A stretch of DNA of 64,000 bases. Origin: Mangrovibacter yixingensis. GTDB taxonomy: Bacteria; Pseudomonadota; Gammaproteobacteria; Enterobacterales; Enterobacteriaceae. Every line of letters starts with the position of its first letter. Position 1 is the stretch's first letter. Below, one piece after another: positions 24,864 through 34,405 of the stretch. The translations under genes and the position numbers were made by a program. The stretch spans positions 62,001 through 126,000 of the forward strand of contig NZ_JAIVKM010000001.1 of assembly GCF_020523985.1 (NCBI RefSeq), given 5' to 3'. Below the pieces are notes generated by a model. That model worked only from the letters and a program-made list of their open reading frames with translations, made no database searches and had not been told where the DNA came from.

Positions 24864-26093
24864 TCAGGCCCAGCGCTTAATGATGATGGATGTGTTGATT
24901 CCGCCGAACGCAAAGTTATTGCTCTGCAGGTATTCACAATCAATATGGCGGGCTTCGCCAATAATGTAATCAAGCTCACCGCACTGTTCATCTGGCTGGT
25001 GCAGGTTAATGGTTGGCGCAAACCACCCTTCCCGCATCATCTCAAGGCTCATCCAGGCCTCCAGCGCACCACATGCGCCAAGCGTGTGCCCAAAATAACT
25101 TTTTAACGATGAAATCGGCGTTTTATTACCAAAAATCGCCGCGGTGGCCTGGCTTTCAGCAATATCCCCACGGTCTGTGGCTGTGCCGTGTGCAGAGATG
25201 TAGCCAATATCGCTGGCAGATAATCCGGCAATATTTAATGCCTTTTCCATACACACTTGCATGGTGGCTTTCTGCGGTTGAGTAATATGTGCTGCATCGC
25301 AGTTGGTGGCAAACCCAACAATTTCACCATAAATGGTGGCTCCGCGAGCTTTGGCGTGTTCCAGCTCTTCAAGAATCAATGACCCGGCACCTTCACCGAT
25401 GACCAGCCCGTCGCGGTTTTGGTCAAATGGGGAAGGGGTGGTATGTGGTGCGTCATTACGTTGGCTGGTGGCGAATAACGTATCAAAGACCGCTGCTTCA
25501 GATGGGCACAACTCTTCAGCGCCACCAGCCACCATAACGGTCTGGTACCCGTGGCGAATGGCTTCCCAGGCATATCCAATGGCCTGGCTGCCCGATGTAC
25601 AGGCACTGGAAGTGGGAATGACTCGCCCGCGCAGGCCAAAAAATAACCCCGTATTCACGGCAGTGGTGTGTGGCATCATCTGAACATAGGTGGTACCGGT
25701 AATATTATTGGTGTGCTTTTCTGTGAGCATGGTAGCGAACTCACTCACCGGCCCGGTGCTCCCGGTAGAGGATCCGTAAGCGATTCCGGTTTCCCCGCTG
25801 GTGAGTACCGGGTCATCAACCAGCCCGGCGTCAGTCAGTGCCCGTTCAGTAGCGCGGGTAGAGAGCAGTGAAACCCGGCCCATGGCACGAATGCGTTTAC
25901 GTGTGTAATGGTCTGGCAGCGTGAAATCATCGATTGGCGCACCCAGTAATGTATGCAGCCCGTCGTAAACCTGCCATTCCGGCATTTTACGTACTGCATT
26001 TTTGCCTGCCAGTAAGCGGCTGGCAACGCTTGCCCAACTTTCCCCAAACGCGGTAACTCCACCCATGCCAGTAATGACAACACGTCTTGTCAT
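24864..26093 (-). CDS. apeR: ApeR: beta-ketoacyl-ACP synthase of aryl polyene synthesis
   Basis: 409 residues, FabF-type ketosynthase. The catalytic triad is visible: Cys in SSACTSGSQAIGYAWE, His in SAHGTATDRGD and His in FGHTLGACGALE. It should condense malonyl-ACP with acyl starters in the cytosol. It is the last gene of the operon and overlaps apeQ by 4 bases (ATGA). In studied APE systems the terminal-position ketosynthase acts in early chain formation; that specific role is taken from family knowledge, as the sequence only shows a competent ketosynthase. Confidence 0.9.
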   Translation of the reverse strand: MTRRVVITGMGGVTAFGESWASVASRLLAGKNAVRKMPEWQVYDGLHTLLGAPIDDFTLPDHYTRKRIRAMGRVSLLSTRATERALTDAGLVDDPVLTSGETGIAYGSSTGSTGPVSEFATMLTEKHTNNITGTTYVQMMPHTTAVNTGLFFGLRGRVIPTSSACTSGSQAIGYAWEAIRHGYQTVMVAGGAEELCPSEAAVFDTLFATSQRNDAPHTTPSPFDQNRDGLVIGEGAGSLILEELEHAKARGATIYGEIVGFATNCDAAHITQPQKATMQVCMEKALNIAGLSASDIGYISAHGTATDRGDIAESQATAAIFGNKTPISSLKSYFGHTLGACGALEAWMSLEMMREGWFAPTINLHQPDEQCGELDYIIGEARHIDCEYLQSNNFAFGGINTSIIIKRWA

Positions 26094-26821
26094 AACATAC
26101 CTCCATTTATAGAAATCACCTGGCGAGTGACATAACCGGCGATATCAGACATTAAATAACTGGCCAGCCCGGCAACCTCTTCGGCTTGACCCACTCGTTT
26201 CATGGGGATCATGGACATGGCTTCTTTCATTGCGGCTTCTTCAAGTGCGACCATTCCCGTGTCAATCAGGCCGGGAGCAATGCAGTTGACAGTGATTTTG
26301 CGTTTTGCCAGCTCAATGGCGAGGGCTTTGGTTGCACCAATAATGCCTGCCTTTGCAGCGCTGTAATTCACTTGCCCACGGTTGCCCATCAGGCCAGAAA
26401 CTGAAGAAAGTGTAATTACCCTTCCGCCTTGACGGGCACTGATCATGGGCATAATGCAAGGGTGGATGACGTTGTAAAAGCTATCCAGATTGGTATGGAT
26501 AACATTGTCCCAGTCGTCATCGCTCAGGGCAGGAAATGCGCCATCCCGGGTGATCCCTGCATTACTCACAACCCCGTACCAGGCACCGTGAGACTCAATA
26601 TCCTGTTCAATGATTTCCTGGCATTGCTGGCGGTTGGCAACGTCGAAACATAAAAGCCGCCCCTGGCCGCCAGCCTGTTCAATGGCATCCAGTGTGGCAC
26701 GCGCGCCAGAGACATCGCTGTGATAATGCACACCGACAATAAAACCATCTGCCGCCAGTTGCCGGGCAATGGCCTGGCCTATGCCTTTACTGGCACCAGT
26801 GACAAGCACGGAACGTTTCAT
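26090..26821 (-). CDS. apeQ: ApeQ: 3-ketoacyl-ACP reductase (FabG-like)
   Basis: 243 residues, classical SDR with GASKGIGQAIA, SNAGITRDGAFPAL and catalytic NYSAAKAG. It ends in GYVTRQVISINGGM, the usual FabG tail. It reduces the beta-keto group formed after each condensation, using NADPH. The gene overlaps both apeR and apeP by 4 bases, so the three are translationally coupled. Confidence 0.92.
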   Translation of the reverse strand: MKRSVLVTGASKGIGQAIARQLAADGFIVGVHYHSDVSGARATLDAIEQAGGQGRLLCFDVANRQQCQEIIEQDIESHGAWYGVVSNAGITRDGAFPALSDDDWDNVIHTNLDSFYNVIHPCIMPMISARQGGRVITLSSVSGLMGNRGQVNYSAAKAGIIGATKALAIELAKRKITVNCIAPGLIDTGMVALEEAAMKEAMSMIPMKRVGQAEEVAGLASYLMSDIAGYVTRQVISINGGML

Positions 26822-27294
26822 GGCGTATTTCCCTGTTGAAAAAGTGAAGCTAATTCCTCGCTATCGGGCTGGAAGGTATTAATGCGCCCGGTTGCCAGGT
26901 TTTGATTAAGGTGGCGGATAGTGCATTCAAAGCTGCCGAAGCGGGCATCCTGCATCAGCAGGCTGACATGGATATCCAGTATCACATCAGCCGGGAATTC
27001 ACCTGCCGGGCAGGTATATTCGCGGGCGCCCAGCACCATACCCAGCGCAATACTTTGCTGGCCACGTTGCTGGCGGTGCCAGCCAGACCAGACCCCAACG
27101 GTTTGTGCCATCAGTTCCAGCCCGTACCAACCCGGCAGAGTGTGTTCCGCAGTCAGAAAAGGCGCTAAAACCCCTGCCGAATGAATAGCGACCCGGCAAT
27201 CGGCACTGTTATCGGTCACGCTGACCACTTCATCCAACAGCATCATGGGGGATTCATGTGGCAGATAGTTGCCGGGTGGCTGGTAGCAGCTCAT
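26818..27294 (-). CDS. apeP: ApeP: hotdog-fold 3-hydroxyacyl-ACP dehydratase
   Basis: 158 residues from the ATG at 27294, which overlaps the apeO stop by 4 bases; an in-frame extension upstream is spurious. LPHESPMMLLDEVV and LPGWYGLELMAQTVGVW match the FabZ/FabA-like hotdog dehydratases found in APE clusters. It removes water from 3-hydroxyacyl-ACP to leave the trans double bond that builds the polyene, probably as a complex with ApeI. Confidence 0.88.
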   Translation of the reverse strand: MSCYQPPGNYLPHESPMMLLDEVVSVTDNSADCRVAIHSAGVLAPFLTAEHTLPGWYGLELMAQTVGVWSGWHRQQRGQQSIALGMVLGAREYTCPAGEFPADVILDIHVSLLMQDARFGSFECTIRHLNQNLATGRINTFQPDSEELASLFQQGNTP

Positions 27295-28460
27295 GAAGTC
27301 CTCCCTAAAATGATACTGGCGTTGTTTCCCCCAAAGGCGAAAGAGTTCGACAGGATGATGGGGCGCAACAGAGGCTGTGATTGCTGGATAATGCCACAAG
27401 GCGGTAATTCCGGATCGAGTGGCGATAGCGTAAAGTCCTGAGCTGGTAAAGGCAGCCCCTGGCGCAAAATCAGGGCACTCAGTGCTGCTTCAGTAATGCC
27501 TGCTGCCCCCAGCGTATGGCCGGTCAGATGTTTGGTTGAGCTACAAGGTATTTTGTCGCCAAATAAATCATGCACTACCCGGGATTCTATCTGGTCGTTA
27601 AGACGGGTGGCGGTACCGTGCAGATTGATATAGCCAATCTCATTTGCAGACAGCCCGGCATTATCCAGCGCCTGTTGGATTGCCTGAATTGCACCTTTTC
27701 CTTCTGGATGCGGGGCGGAAATATGCCAGGCATCGCTGGATTCTCCCACCCCCAGTAATGCGAGGTCCTGTGGCGTTTTGGTCAGCACCATCAGTGCCGC
27801 ACCTTCGCCAATGGTGATGCCGCTCCGGTCACGGCTGAATGGTTGGCACAGACCCGGTGAGAGTGATTCAAGGCTATTGAACCCGTTAACTGGCATACGG
27901 CTCAGCGTGTCAGCGCCACCAACAATAGCAATATCGGCAAGGCCCGCCGCAAGCAGGCGTTGCCCACTAATAATCGCCCGTGCGCTGGATGAACAGGCGG
28001 TGGACAGCGTAAATGCCGGGCCAGTGGTGCCAAGCCATTTACTGAGAAAACGCGAAGGGTCACCCAGTTCTTGTTGTGGGTAACGCCAGTGCTCGCTGGG
28101 TTGGCCTGTGCGGCTCAGGCGCACATGCTGGTCACCTTCATCCAGCCCGGATGTGCTGGTACCCATTACGATAGCGATTCGTTCCAGCCCGTATTGTGCA
28201 ATGGCCTGGTCCACGGTGGGTTGGATTTGCGCCAGTGCCGCCAGCAGCAACTGGTTGTTGCGGGTGCTATGCGCATGGAAAGTCTTGGGAATGACTGGCA
28301 GCTCACCGTCCACTCCGCCCAGCACCGCCTGCGGGTGGCCGGACAACCACCCGTCACGTGGGCGCATGCCGGGGGATTTACCCAGCACCAGGTGTTGTGC
28401 CACCTCGGTTGCGGTATTTCCCAGTGCATTAATCACACCGATGGCAGAAATATAAATCAT
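27291..28460 (-). CDS. apeO: ApeO: beta-ketoacyl-ACP synthase, catalytic partner of ApeC
   Basis: 389 residues from the ATG at 28460, one base after the apeN stop. The catalytic Cys is in STACSSSARAIISG, with His residues in NLHGTATRLND and LTGHTLGAAGITE, so it is a full ketosynthase. In characterised APE pathways ApeO forms a heterodimer with the truncated ApeC and extends the polyene chain. Confidence 0.9.
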   Translation of the reverse strand: MIYISAIGVINALGNTATEVAQHLVLGKSPGMRPRDGWLSGHPQAVLGGVDGELPVIPKTFHAHSTRNNQLLLAALAQIQPTVDQAIAQYGLERIAIVMGTSTSGLDEGDQHVRLSRTGQPSEHWRYPQQELGDPSRFLSKWLGTTGPAFTLSTACSSSARAIISGQRLLAAGLADIAIVGGADTLSRMPVNGFNSLESLSPGLCQPFSRDRSGITIGEGAALMVLTKTPQDLALLGVGESSDAWHISAPHPEGKGAIQAIQQALDNAGLSANEIGYINLHGTATRLNDQIESRVVHDLFGDKIPCSSTKHLTGHTLGAAGITEAALSALILRQGLPLPAQDFTLSPLDPELPPCGIIQQSQPLLRPIILSNSFAFGGNNASIILGRTS

Positions 28461-28461
28461 A

Positions 28462-29049
28462 TCAGTCGCCCAGGTATTGAATGGTGATGTGGTATTTAAA
28501 CGCGTGTTGCTCAATGCTTATTGGCTCACGGCGGCCTTTGCGTTGTATATAGGTAATATCGGTGATTAATGCCCCTTTAGCGTTACGCAGTTCGCGTTTA
28601 TCGCCACTGTCCTGCAGTGTCCAGCCGCGGGGTAATTGTGGTTGCCATGCACTGAGCGGCCAGTGGCTGAGCATAACATCTGCCAGCACCTGGCTTGCCG
28701 GAGGCAATTGTGGAACCACTATCGACTGTTCGGTATGCAATCCTGTTTTGTCATAGGTCACTAAAAATAGACGAATACCAATAGATGACAGCCCCGCCAG
28801 CGCGACTTTTTTATCGTCAGCATTCAGCATTACCAACAGTGACTGAGTCTTCCCGTTAAAAGACCCAGTGAGCAATTGTTGGGAATTCACTGCTGGAGAA
28901 ATACCTGGCGCAGGGAGTGTGACACGGGTACCCGGCTCCAGCCAGGCTTGAGGCCGCCCGGCAACACTTGCGTTTTTGTGGTAGCTGCACCCGCTGATCA
29001 ACGTGGTGGCAAGGCATAAGAAGGTAGAAAACAACACACGTTTAATCAT
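28462..29049 (-). CDS. apeN: ApeN: DUF3261 lipoprotein
   Basis: 195 residues. FLCLATTLISGC is a lipoprotein signal with Cys21 as the lipid-anchored residue. The rest is beta-rich and matches the DUF3261 proteins of APE clusters, which are thought to help move the pigment to the outer membrane. It overlaps apeM by 4 bases. Confidence 0.85.
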   Translation of the reverse strand: MIKRVLFSTFLCLATTLISGCSYHKNASVAGRPQAWLEPGTRVTLPAPGISPAVNSQQLLTGSFNGKTQSLLVMLNADDKKVALAGLSSIGIRLFLVTYDKTGLHTEQSIVVPQLPPASQVLADVMLSHWPLSAWQPQLPRGWTLQDSGDKRELRNAKGALITDITYIQRKGRREPISIEQHAFKYHITIQYLGD

Positions 29050-31373
29050 TTCACTTTTCTCTTTTTATTGGGCATGGCAAGTGGGGAGAGCAGCCATGCT
29101 GAGAAAATGCCACTGACCAGGACAATACCAAAGCTGCTGATTGCCTGTGTCGTGCTGAAAACCAGCATGCCGAGGGTTAATAATGTTGTCAGCATTGCCA
29201 GCGTGATTGCCAGCAATGAGGTCACCGGGGTGCCACGCGGGTTACTGAAAAACAAGGTGTAGTTAATCCCAATGCCCAGAACCAGGACCAGTGCCAGTAA
29301 TGAAAACAGGTTTACGGCATGCTGGCTGAACGCCAGTGCGGCCAGGCCACAAGCTAACGACAAAACAGATGGAACCAGGGTGACCAGGCCTTTACGTAAC
29401 CCCAGGCGGAGTATTGCACCGGCTGCAATGACTGCCAGCGCCACCAGTAATAAGCGGGTAAGTACCGTGCGGTAATGGGAAAATAGCGTGTCGAAAGCGG
29501 CTTTACGGTCAACCCAGCTCACACCCGGTAATTGCTGAGCAATGCCTGCCATAATCACACTCTTTTGGGCATCCACTCCATCTACCGGAACCAGAACACC
29601 ACTGGTTCCGTCAGGAAGCGTCATCCACATCAGCCGCCAGCCTTCACTTGCCGGGCTTGCCAGCCATTGAGGCACGGTAACCGGCATGGGCGTTAAATCC
29701 GGTGTGAACGGCGTGATACCTGCCTGGCTCAGTGCCTTTTCTACCGCGGGTGCCGCCTGGTGCAGCAGCGCTAAATCTGCTGCCTGGCGCTTTAATGAAT
29801 TCAGGCCGACAGTGCGGTACTGGTGAATAACCCCTTGTCGCTGGGCTTTATCCAGTTTGGGCTTCAGGGCTTCCAGGCGTTCCAGAGTTTGTTGGGCATT
29901 TTTGCCGTAAACCACAAACCACTTCTGTTCGAGATTTTGCCCGGTTAACCGGGTAATGGTTTTTTCCTGAGTGAGTAATGATTGTGGCAGTGCCTGGAGC
30001 TGCGTGATGTCATCATTGATGCGCACCTGGCTGAGGCCTGCCAGGCACAGGCAAAACAGCCCACAAGGCAGCCCAATGCGCAGTATGTTGTTGCGCCGCC
30101 ATGCTGCCAGCCAGCGCAGCAACAACGCCATCGCAGGTACCGGGCGAACAGGCAGCCGCTGGCTTAACCACGGGTGCCAGAATAGAACTGTCAGGCAGGA
30201 TGCACTTAAACCGGCAGCTGCAAACACCGCCATCTGGCGTATTCCTGGGAATGGCGTGAGCATCATCAGCAGGTATGCGGCAATGGTGGTTAATAATGCC
30301 AGCAGCAGGGCATTACGCACTTTGGCCAGGCTTTCCCATGGGGTTACGGCTTCACCATGCACCATACGCTCAGTTAAATAATAGAGCGAGTAATCAGCTG
30401 AAATCCCAATAATGCTCATGCTCATTACCAGCGTCATCAGGTGTAATTCACCAAAGATAAGCAGGGTCAGCAGTGTGCCAGCCAACGCGCCCATGGCAAT
30501 GGAGAGCAGACATAACAGTAACGGGCGTAGTGAGCGGAAAGTGGCAAAGATCAGCAGTAACACACCAATAATGGTCACTGTGCCCAGAGAGGACATATCC
30601 CGTTTGGCTTGCTGACTGGCATAATCACTGTAAAAGACAGTACCCCGGGAGAGCAGGCGGGCATCGGGGTAAGCGGCTTTCAACTGTTGTTCCAGTGCTG
30701 CCAGCGTGGTAACAAGCTGGTGGTTCTGGTGCATATCAAAAGCGTGGCCTGCCAGTTCGCCATGTATTAAATACCAGTAACGCCCCTGGTCATCCTGGGT
30801 AACCAGCCAACCATCCATCAGGCGGAGTTTCTGGCCGCTTTGCGCTTGTGCCAACTGTGCGCCACGCATCAGCATCAGTGGGTCGTTATGCAACTCTTTG
30901 GCACTGACCCCGGAAAATGCTGAGTAAAGCTGGGCCAGCACCCATTGCGCCTGTGCGTTTCCACCCTTCTCAAGGCGTTGCCTTGTCGCACTGTCAATCA
31001 GCCCATTGCGGTGTTGCCAGTAAAAAGCGCCCCAGGCTTGCTGGCTGGCCGCGTCCATTGGCCCTTTTACATCACTGAATAACGGATTGTGTTGCAGCGC
31101 ATTCAGCCAGAACCAGGCGGCCTGAGGCTGTGCTGCTTTGCCTGGGCTTACCAACCACACCAGTTGCCTGTCGAGGCGCGTGACAAATGCATCGTTCAGT
31201 GCCGGTGGCATATTGCCAGTGGCCTGTTCTGGCAACATCGCCAGTACACTGCTGTTTATTTTGGCTCCCGGCAGAATGCAGAGTAATGCCGCCAGCATGG
31301 CGAGGCAAAACGCCCCCCACAGGTAAGCCGGAGTGCGGGAATTAGTGTTCGTCAAAGCGTTTACGCTCTTCAT
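29046..31373 (-). CDS. apeM: ApeM: MMPL/RND-like exporter
   Basis: 775 residues with a hydrophobic helix near the N-terminus (about 17-36), a large periplasmic loop, then two groups of membrane helices (about 255-395 and 640-765), the layout of MMPL-type lipid exporters. SIIGISADYSLYYLTER corresponds to the helix carrying proton-relay residues. It probably flips or exports the aryl-polyene lipid. The annotated ATG at 31373 overlaps apeL by 32 bases; no better start with a clear ribosome site was seen. Confidence 0.88.
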   Translation of the reverse strand: MKSVNALTNTNSRTPAYLWGAFCLAMLAALLCILPGAKINSSVLAMLPEQATGNMPPALNDAFVTRLDRQLVWLVSPGKAAQPQAAWFWLNALQHNPLFSDVKGPMDAASQQAWGAFYWQHRNGLIDSATRQRLEKGGNAQAQWVLAQLYSAFSGVSAKELHNDPLMLMRGAQLAQAQSGQKLRLMDGWLVTQDDQGRYWYLIHGELAGHAFDMHQNHQLVTTLAALEQQLKAAYPDARLLSRGTVFYSDYASQQAKRDMSSLGTVTIIGVLLLIFATFRSLRPLLLCLLSIAMGALAGTLLTLLIFGELHLMTLVMSMSIIGISADYSLYYLTERMVHGEAVTPWESLAKVRNALLLALLTTIAAYLLMMLTPFPGIRQMAVFAAAGLSASCLTVLFWHPWLSQRLPVRPVPAMALLLRWLAAWRRNNILRIGLPCGLFCLCLAGLSQVRINDDITQLQALPQSLLTQEKTITRLTGQNLEQKWFVVYGKNAQQTLERLEALKPKLDKAQRQGVIHQYRTVGLNSLKRQAADLALLHQAAPAVEKALSQAGITPFTPDLTPMPVTVPQWLASPASEGWRLMWMTLPDGTSGVLVPVDGVDAQKSVIMAGIAQQLPGVSWVDRKAAFDTLFSHYRTVLTRLLLVALAVIAAGAILRLGLRKGLVTLVPSVLSLACGLAALAFSQHAVNLFSLLALVLVLGIGINYTLFFSNPRGTPVTSLLAITLAMLTTLLTLGMLVFSTTQAISSFGIVLVSGIFSAWLLSPLAMPNKKRKVK

Positions 31374-31947
31374 CGGTTAATGTCGCGGGCGTTAAACGGT
31401 GGTCAGAAAGCACAATTCGGGTTTGGTCGCCTTGCTTGTCGTAGAGTTGGATACTGTCAAGCCAGGTCTGCCCGGCCAGGTCGATCGAAGTGAAAATCTT
31501 ATCCAGCGGTGTGGTAATAGGCTGCAAACGTAATGACCAGTGCCCCTGGCCTTTATCCTGAAAATCAAGGCGGAAGTTTTGTTCCAGAACGCTTCTGTCG
31601 GCCTGAAACAGCGCACGCAACAAATGGTTGAACTGAAACATTTGCGGGTTATTTTCAGCCGTAACTACTTGTGGTGGCTGCCCGTTAATGATTTGCACCA
31701 TGCGGGTATTGTTCAACATCAGTAACATAGAAAAGGGCGTTTTCTGGTCCCATAGCAACCCCTGGTCACGAGCAATCAGCATATCTCCCTGAGATAACAG
31801 CGGCTGAGGCATATCTTTAATAGTGCGGGTTTGCTCGAAATGTGCACGGATAACCGGCGTTTGCGTGAAACGCTGTTGCAGCTCATCCAGCGTAATGGCA
31901 CAGGCAAAATGGCTGAACAGAGTGAAGACGAGTGCCCAGTATTTCAT
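31342..31947 (-). CDS. apeL: ApeL: LolA-like periplasmic lipid carrier
   Basis: 201 residues with a short signal peptide (cut near FACA). The beta-rich remainder (RFTQTPVIRAHFEQTRTIKD, LLSQGDMLIARDQGLLWDQK) resembles LolA-type outer-membrane lipoprotein carriers. With ApeM and ApeN it should carry the lipid-linked pigment across the periplasm. It overlaps apeK by 4 bases and apeM by 32 bases. Confidence 0.87.
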   Translation of the reverse strand: MKYWALVFTLFSHFACAITLDELQQRFTQTPVIRAHFEQTRTIKDMPQPLLSQGDMLIARDQGLLWDQKTPFSMLLMLNNTRMVQIINGQPPQVVTAENNPQMFQFNHLLRALFQADRSVLEQNFRLDFQDKGQGHWSLRLQPITTPLDKIFTSIDLAGQTWLDSIQLYDKQGDQTRIVLSDHRLTPATLTDEERKRFDEH

Positions 31948-32366
31948 TGCGTAACTCCCATACGTTCAAACAGCACCGGCGGGCTGATAAAACACATTTC
32001 CCGGCTGGCTTCTTCTACGGCAACCTGAATGGTATAGCCCGTGGTAGTGCGCTTCCCTGAAGCATCATCAAAAATTTGGTAGTCGATGCGCAGGCGGTTT
32101 TCGTATTCGGTGACCTGGGCCCGCACGCGAATTTTTTGCTCGAAAGTCAGTGCATCGCGGTATTTCACCCGGGTATCAACCACAGGCCAGACATAACCGG
32201 ACTCCTTCATTTGCCGGTAACCATAATTGAACTGGTTGAGTAACGCTTCCCGGGCAATTTCGAAATACCGAAAATAGTTTCCGTGCCACACCACACCCAT
32301 CATATCGACATCATGAAAAGGAATGGTCAGCGTGACTTCCGTGGTGAAACGTGGGTTGTTTAACAC
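31944..32366 (-). CDS. apeK: ApeK: 4-hydroxybenzoyl-CoA thioesterase-like hotdog protein
   Basis: 140 residues. IPFHDVDMMGVVWHGNYFRYFE is the classical 4HBT motif with the catalytic Asp. It probably hydrolyses acyl thioesters during APE synthesis, either off-loading the chain or editing. It starts 3 bases after the apeJ region and overlaps apeL by 4 bases. Confidence 0.9.
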   Translation of the reverse strand: MLNNPRFTTEVTLTIPFHDVDMMGVVWHGNYFRYFEIAREALLNQFNYGYRQMKESGYVWPVVDTRVKYRDALTFEQKIRVRAQVTEYENRLRIDYQIFDDASGKRTTTGYTIQVAVEEASREMCFISPPVLFERMGVTQ

Positions 32367-32369
32367 CTG

Positions 32370-34061
32370 TTACTCCTTATCGTCGGCGTCGGGCAGGCGC
32401 CAGAAATCAAAAAAGTTGAACCAGTCCAGTGGCGAGAGGAGGGCATAATGCTCCAGCCGCTCAGCATAACGGTCAATAGCCTGCTGTAATGCCTGCTGGC
32501 GGTTGCTCCGGGGGAGCAATAGCGGGTTGGCAAAGGGTTCACAGTGGATACACAGTTGCCCGTGTTGCGAAAGAGCAAACAGCAGGAAAACCGGGCAACG
32601 CATAATGGCAGCCAGAATAAATGGCCCTTGCGGAAAGGGTGCCGGATGCCCCATGAAGTTGCTCCAGGTGACCCGCCAGTCGCCCCGTTGTGGGTTAACG
32701 GCCAGGCGGTCACCAACAATGGCAACCCACTCACCCTGGTCGAGCTTTTCTTTGAGCAACATGGCGGTTTCTGGCCCGATATCATTGACCGGAATCAGGT
32801 TCAGCCCCGCCTGCGGTGCCATCTCTTCCATGATTTGTTTAAACCGCTGTGCATTTTCATGAAAGACCAGGGCATTGATGGTTTTGCCGCCCTTAAGCTG
32901 AGCCAGTGCCCGGCAGACTTCAACATCGCCCAAATGGGAGGCCAGTAATAACTTACCTTGAGGAGAGGTTAAGTCCAGGTGCTCTTGTGCGCCGGGGGCG
33001 AACTGAATCTGCTTACCTGGCTGTAATTCACCCCGCCAACTGGCGATTTTATCCAGCATGGACTGGCTGAAGCGCAAAAAGTGAAAATAACTGTTAAGGC
33101 GTGGCGGCACCGGGCGTTGTTGTTCCGTCAGGCGCGTTCTTACCCGGCTCAGCCACTGCTGCGATGCAGTGCGCGCCCGGCGAGCCAGTAGCCAGTAAAC
33201 CGCGACCACTGGCCACAGTAAAACCGAGAATGCGTTGCGCCCCAGGTACTGCCAAACCTTCAGCATGATACGCATTCCCCACAGCCCACTCACTTCCTGC
33301 TGTTTTGCCCAGTGCTGAGTTCGGCGCTGGCGCAGAAGAAGGGCCGGAAGGCGTGGCAACATGCCAAAGAACAGGCGCGTGTGCATGCACGAGATACGCA
33401 CATTGTCTTTAAACGCGTCAAAATGGGATAACCCATCTTCCGGGTAGGTCACGCGGGTTGGGACAAAATGGCTGTTGTGGCCTTGCCAGTAGAGGCGCAC
33501 CATCACTTCTGTATCAAAGTCCATCCGTTTGCCTAACGTCACCTGGTTTGCCAGGTGTAACGTTGGGGCAATTGGGTAAACGCGGAACCCACACATGCTG
33601 TCTTTCAGTTGCAGTGACAGGGTTTCTATCCAAACCCAGATGTGGGTTATCCAGCGGCCATACAACCGCGAACGGGGAATGGAGTCGTCATAAATGGGCG
33701 TTCCGGAAATCAGGTCGTCCGGATATTGCTGAGCCAGCGCCAGCAGTGCAGGAATATCTTCAATGGCGTGCTGGCCATCGGCATCGACTTGTACCGCATG
33801 GGTAAAGCCTTGTTGGGCCGCCACCGTTAAGCCGTGGATCACGGCCGCGCCTTTGCCTGCGTTTTGCGCCAGGCGAATCAGTTGCACATGGTTGTTGCCA
33901 TTAGCCAGTGCTTCCAGTTGGCGCTGTGTGGCTGAATCACTTCCGTCGTCCACAATAAAACAAGGCAGAGCGAAAGGAGCCAGACGCGACAATACTTCGG
34001 CCATCATTGCGCCATGGTTATAGCAAGGAATGACAACGCAGGGTGAGAAGTCTAACGGCAT
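32370..34061 (-). CDS. apeJ: ApeJ: glycosyltransferase 2 / LpxL-like acyltransferase fusion
   Basis: 563 residues in two parts. Residues 1 to about 230 form a GT-A glycosyltransferase (VVIPCYNHGAMM, nucleotide-sugar and metal site VDADGQH). Residues from about 290 resemble the lipid A-type acyltransferases of the LpxL family (LLLASHLGDVEVCRAL, VAIVGDRLAVNP). The fusion probably builds the lipid anchor of the aryl polyene at the inner membrane. The start overlaps apeI by 10 bases. Confidence 0.88.
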   Translation of the reverse strand: MPLDFSPCVVIPCYNHGAMMAEVLSRLAPFALPCFIVDDGSDSATQRQLEALANGNNHVQLIRLAQNAGKGAAVIHGLTVAAQQGFTHAVQVDADGQHAIEDIPALLALAQQYPDDLISGTPIYDDSIPRSRLYGRWITHIWVWIETLSLQLKDSMCGFRVYPIAPTLHLANQVTLGKRMDFDTEVMVRLYWQGHNSHFVPTRVTYPEDGLSHFDAFKDNVRISCMHTRLFFGMLPRLPALLLRQRRTQHWAKQQEVSGLWGMRIMLKVWQYLGRNAFSVLLWPVVAVYWLLARRARTASQQWLSRVRTRLTEQQRPVPPRLNSYFHFLRFSQSMLDKIASWRGELQPGKQIQFAPGAQEHLDLTSPQGKLLLASHLGDVEVCRALAQLKGGKTINALVFHENAQRFKQIMEEMAPQAGLNLIPVNDIGPETAMLLKEKLDQGEWVAIVGDRLAVNPQRGDWRVTWSNFMGHPAPFPQGPFILAAIMRCPVFLLFALSQHGQLCIHCEPFANPLLLPRSNRQQALQQAIDRYAERLEHYALLSPLDWFNFFDFWRLPDADDKE

Positions 34062-34405
34062 AGTTTTATCTTCCCGCTACTGGCTGAATGGCGCTCATCA
34101 CCATCATGGCGGTGATAACTGAACGTAAGCATTTGCTTTTCAGGAAGCCAGCGAATAGCCAGGGTGACAATGTTGCCTGGCAGCAGTGGCGACTGGAACT
34201 TCACATTCTGAATACTGAGAAAACGAAAGCCCGGAGCCAGTTCTGTTATGGCGTAATGCATCACCCAGTCAAGTTGGGCTACGCCTGGCAATAAAGGTTG
34301 TATGGCAAAATGCCCGCGAAACCAAAACAGTTCCGGGTCAAGGGCCAGCACAAACTCTTTCTCATTGGGCTGCACAGCCGTGCGTGCAATTTCACGAGGT
34401 TTCAT
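34052..34405 (-). CDS. apeI: ApeI: hotdog-fold dehydratase
   Basis: 117 residues from the ATG at 34405, which overlaps apeH by 14 bases; an upstream in-frame extension to 34435 is less likely. FWFRGHFAIQPLLPGVAQLDW carries the GHF motif and Pro-Gly turn of FabZ-type dehydratases. Partner of ApeP in forming the conjugated double bonds. Confidence 0.88.
   Translation of the reverse strand: MKPREIARTAVQPNEKEFVLALDPELFWFRGHFAIQPLLPGVAQLDWVMHYAITELAPGFRFLSIQNVKFQSPLLPGNIVTLAIRWLPEKQMLTFSYHRHDGDERHSASSGKIKLCR

Noticed and set aside
32360-32785. 141-residue leftward frame within apeJ
   Set aside because: Out-of-frame shadow inside the acyltransferase half of apeJ; no similarity.
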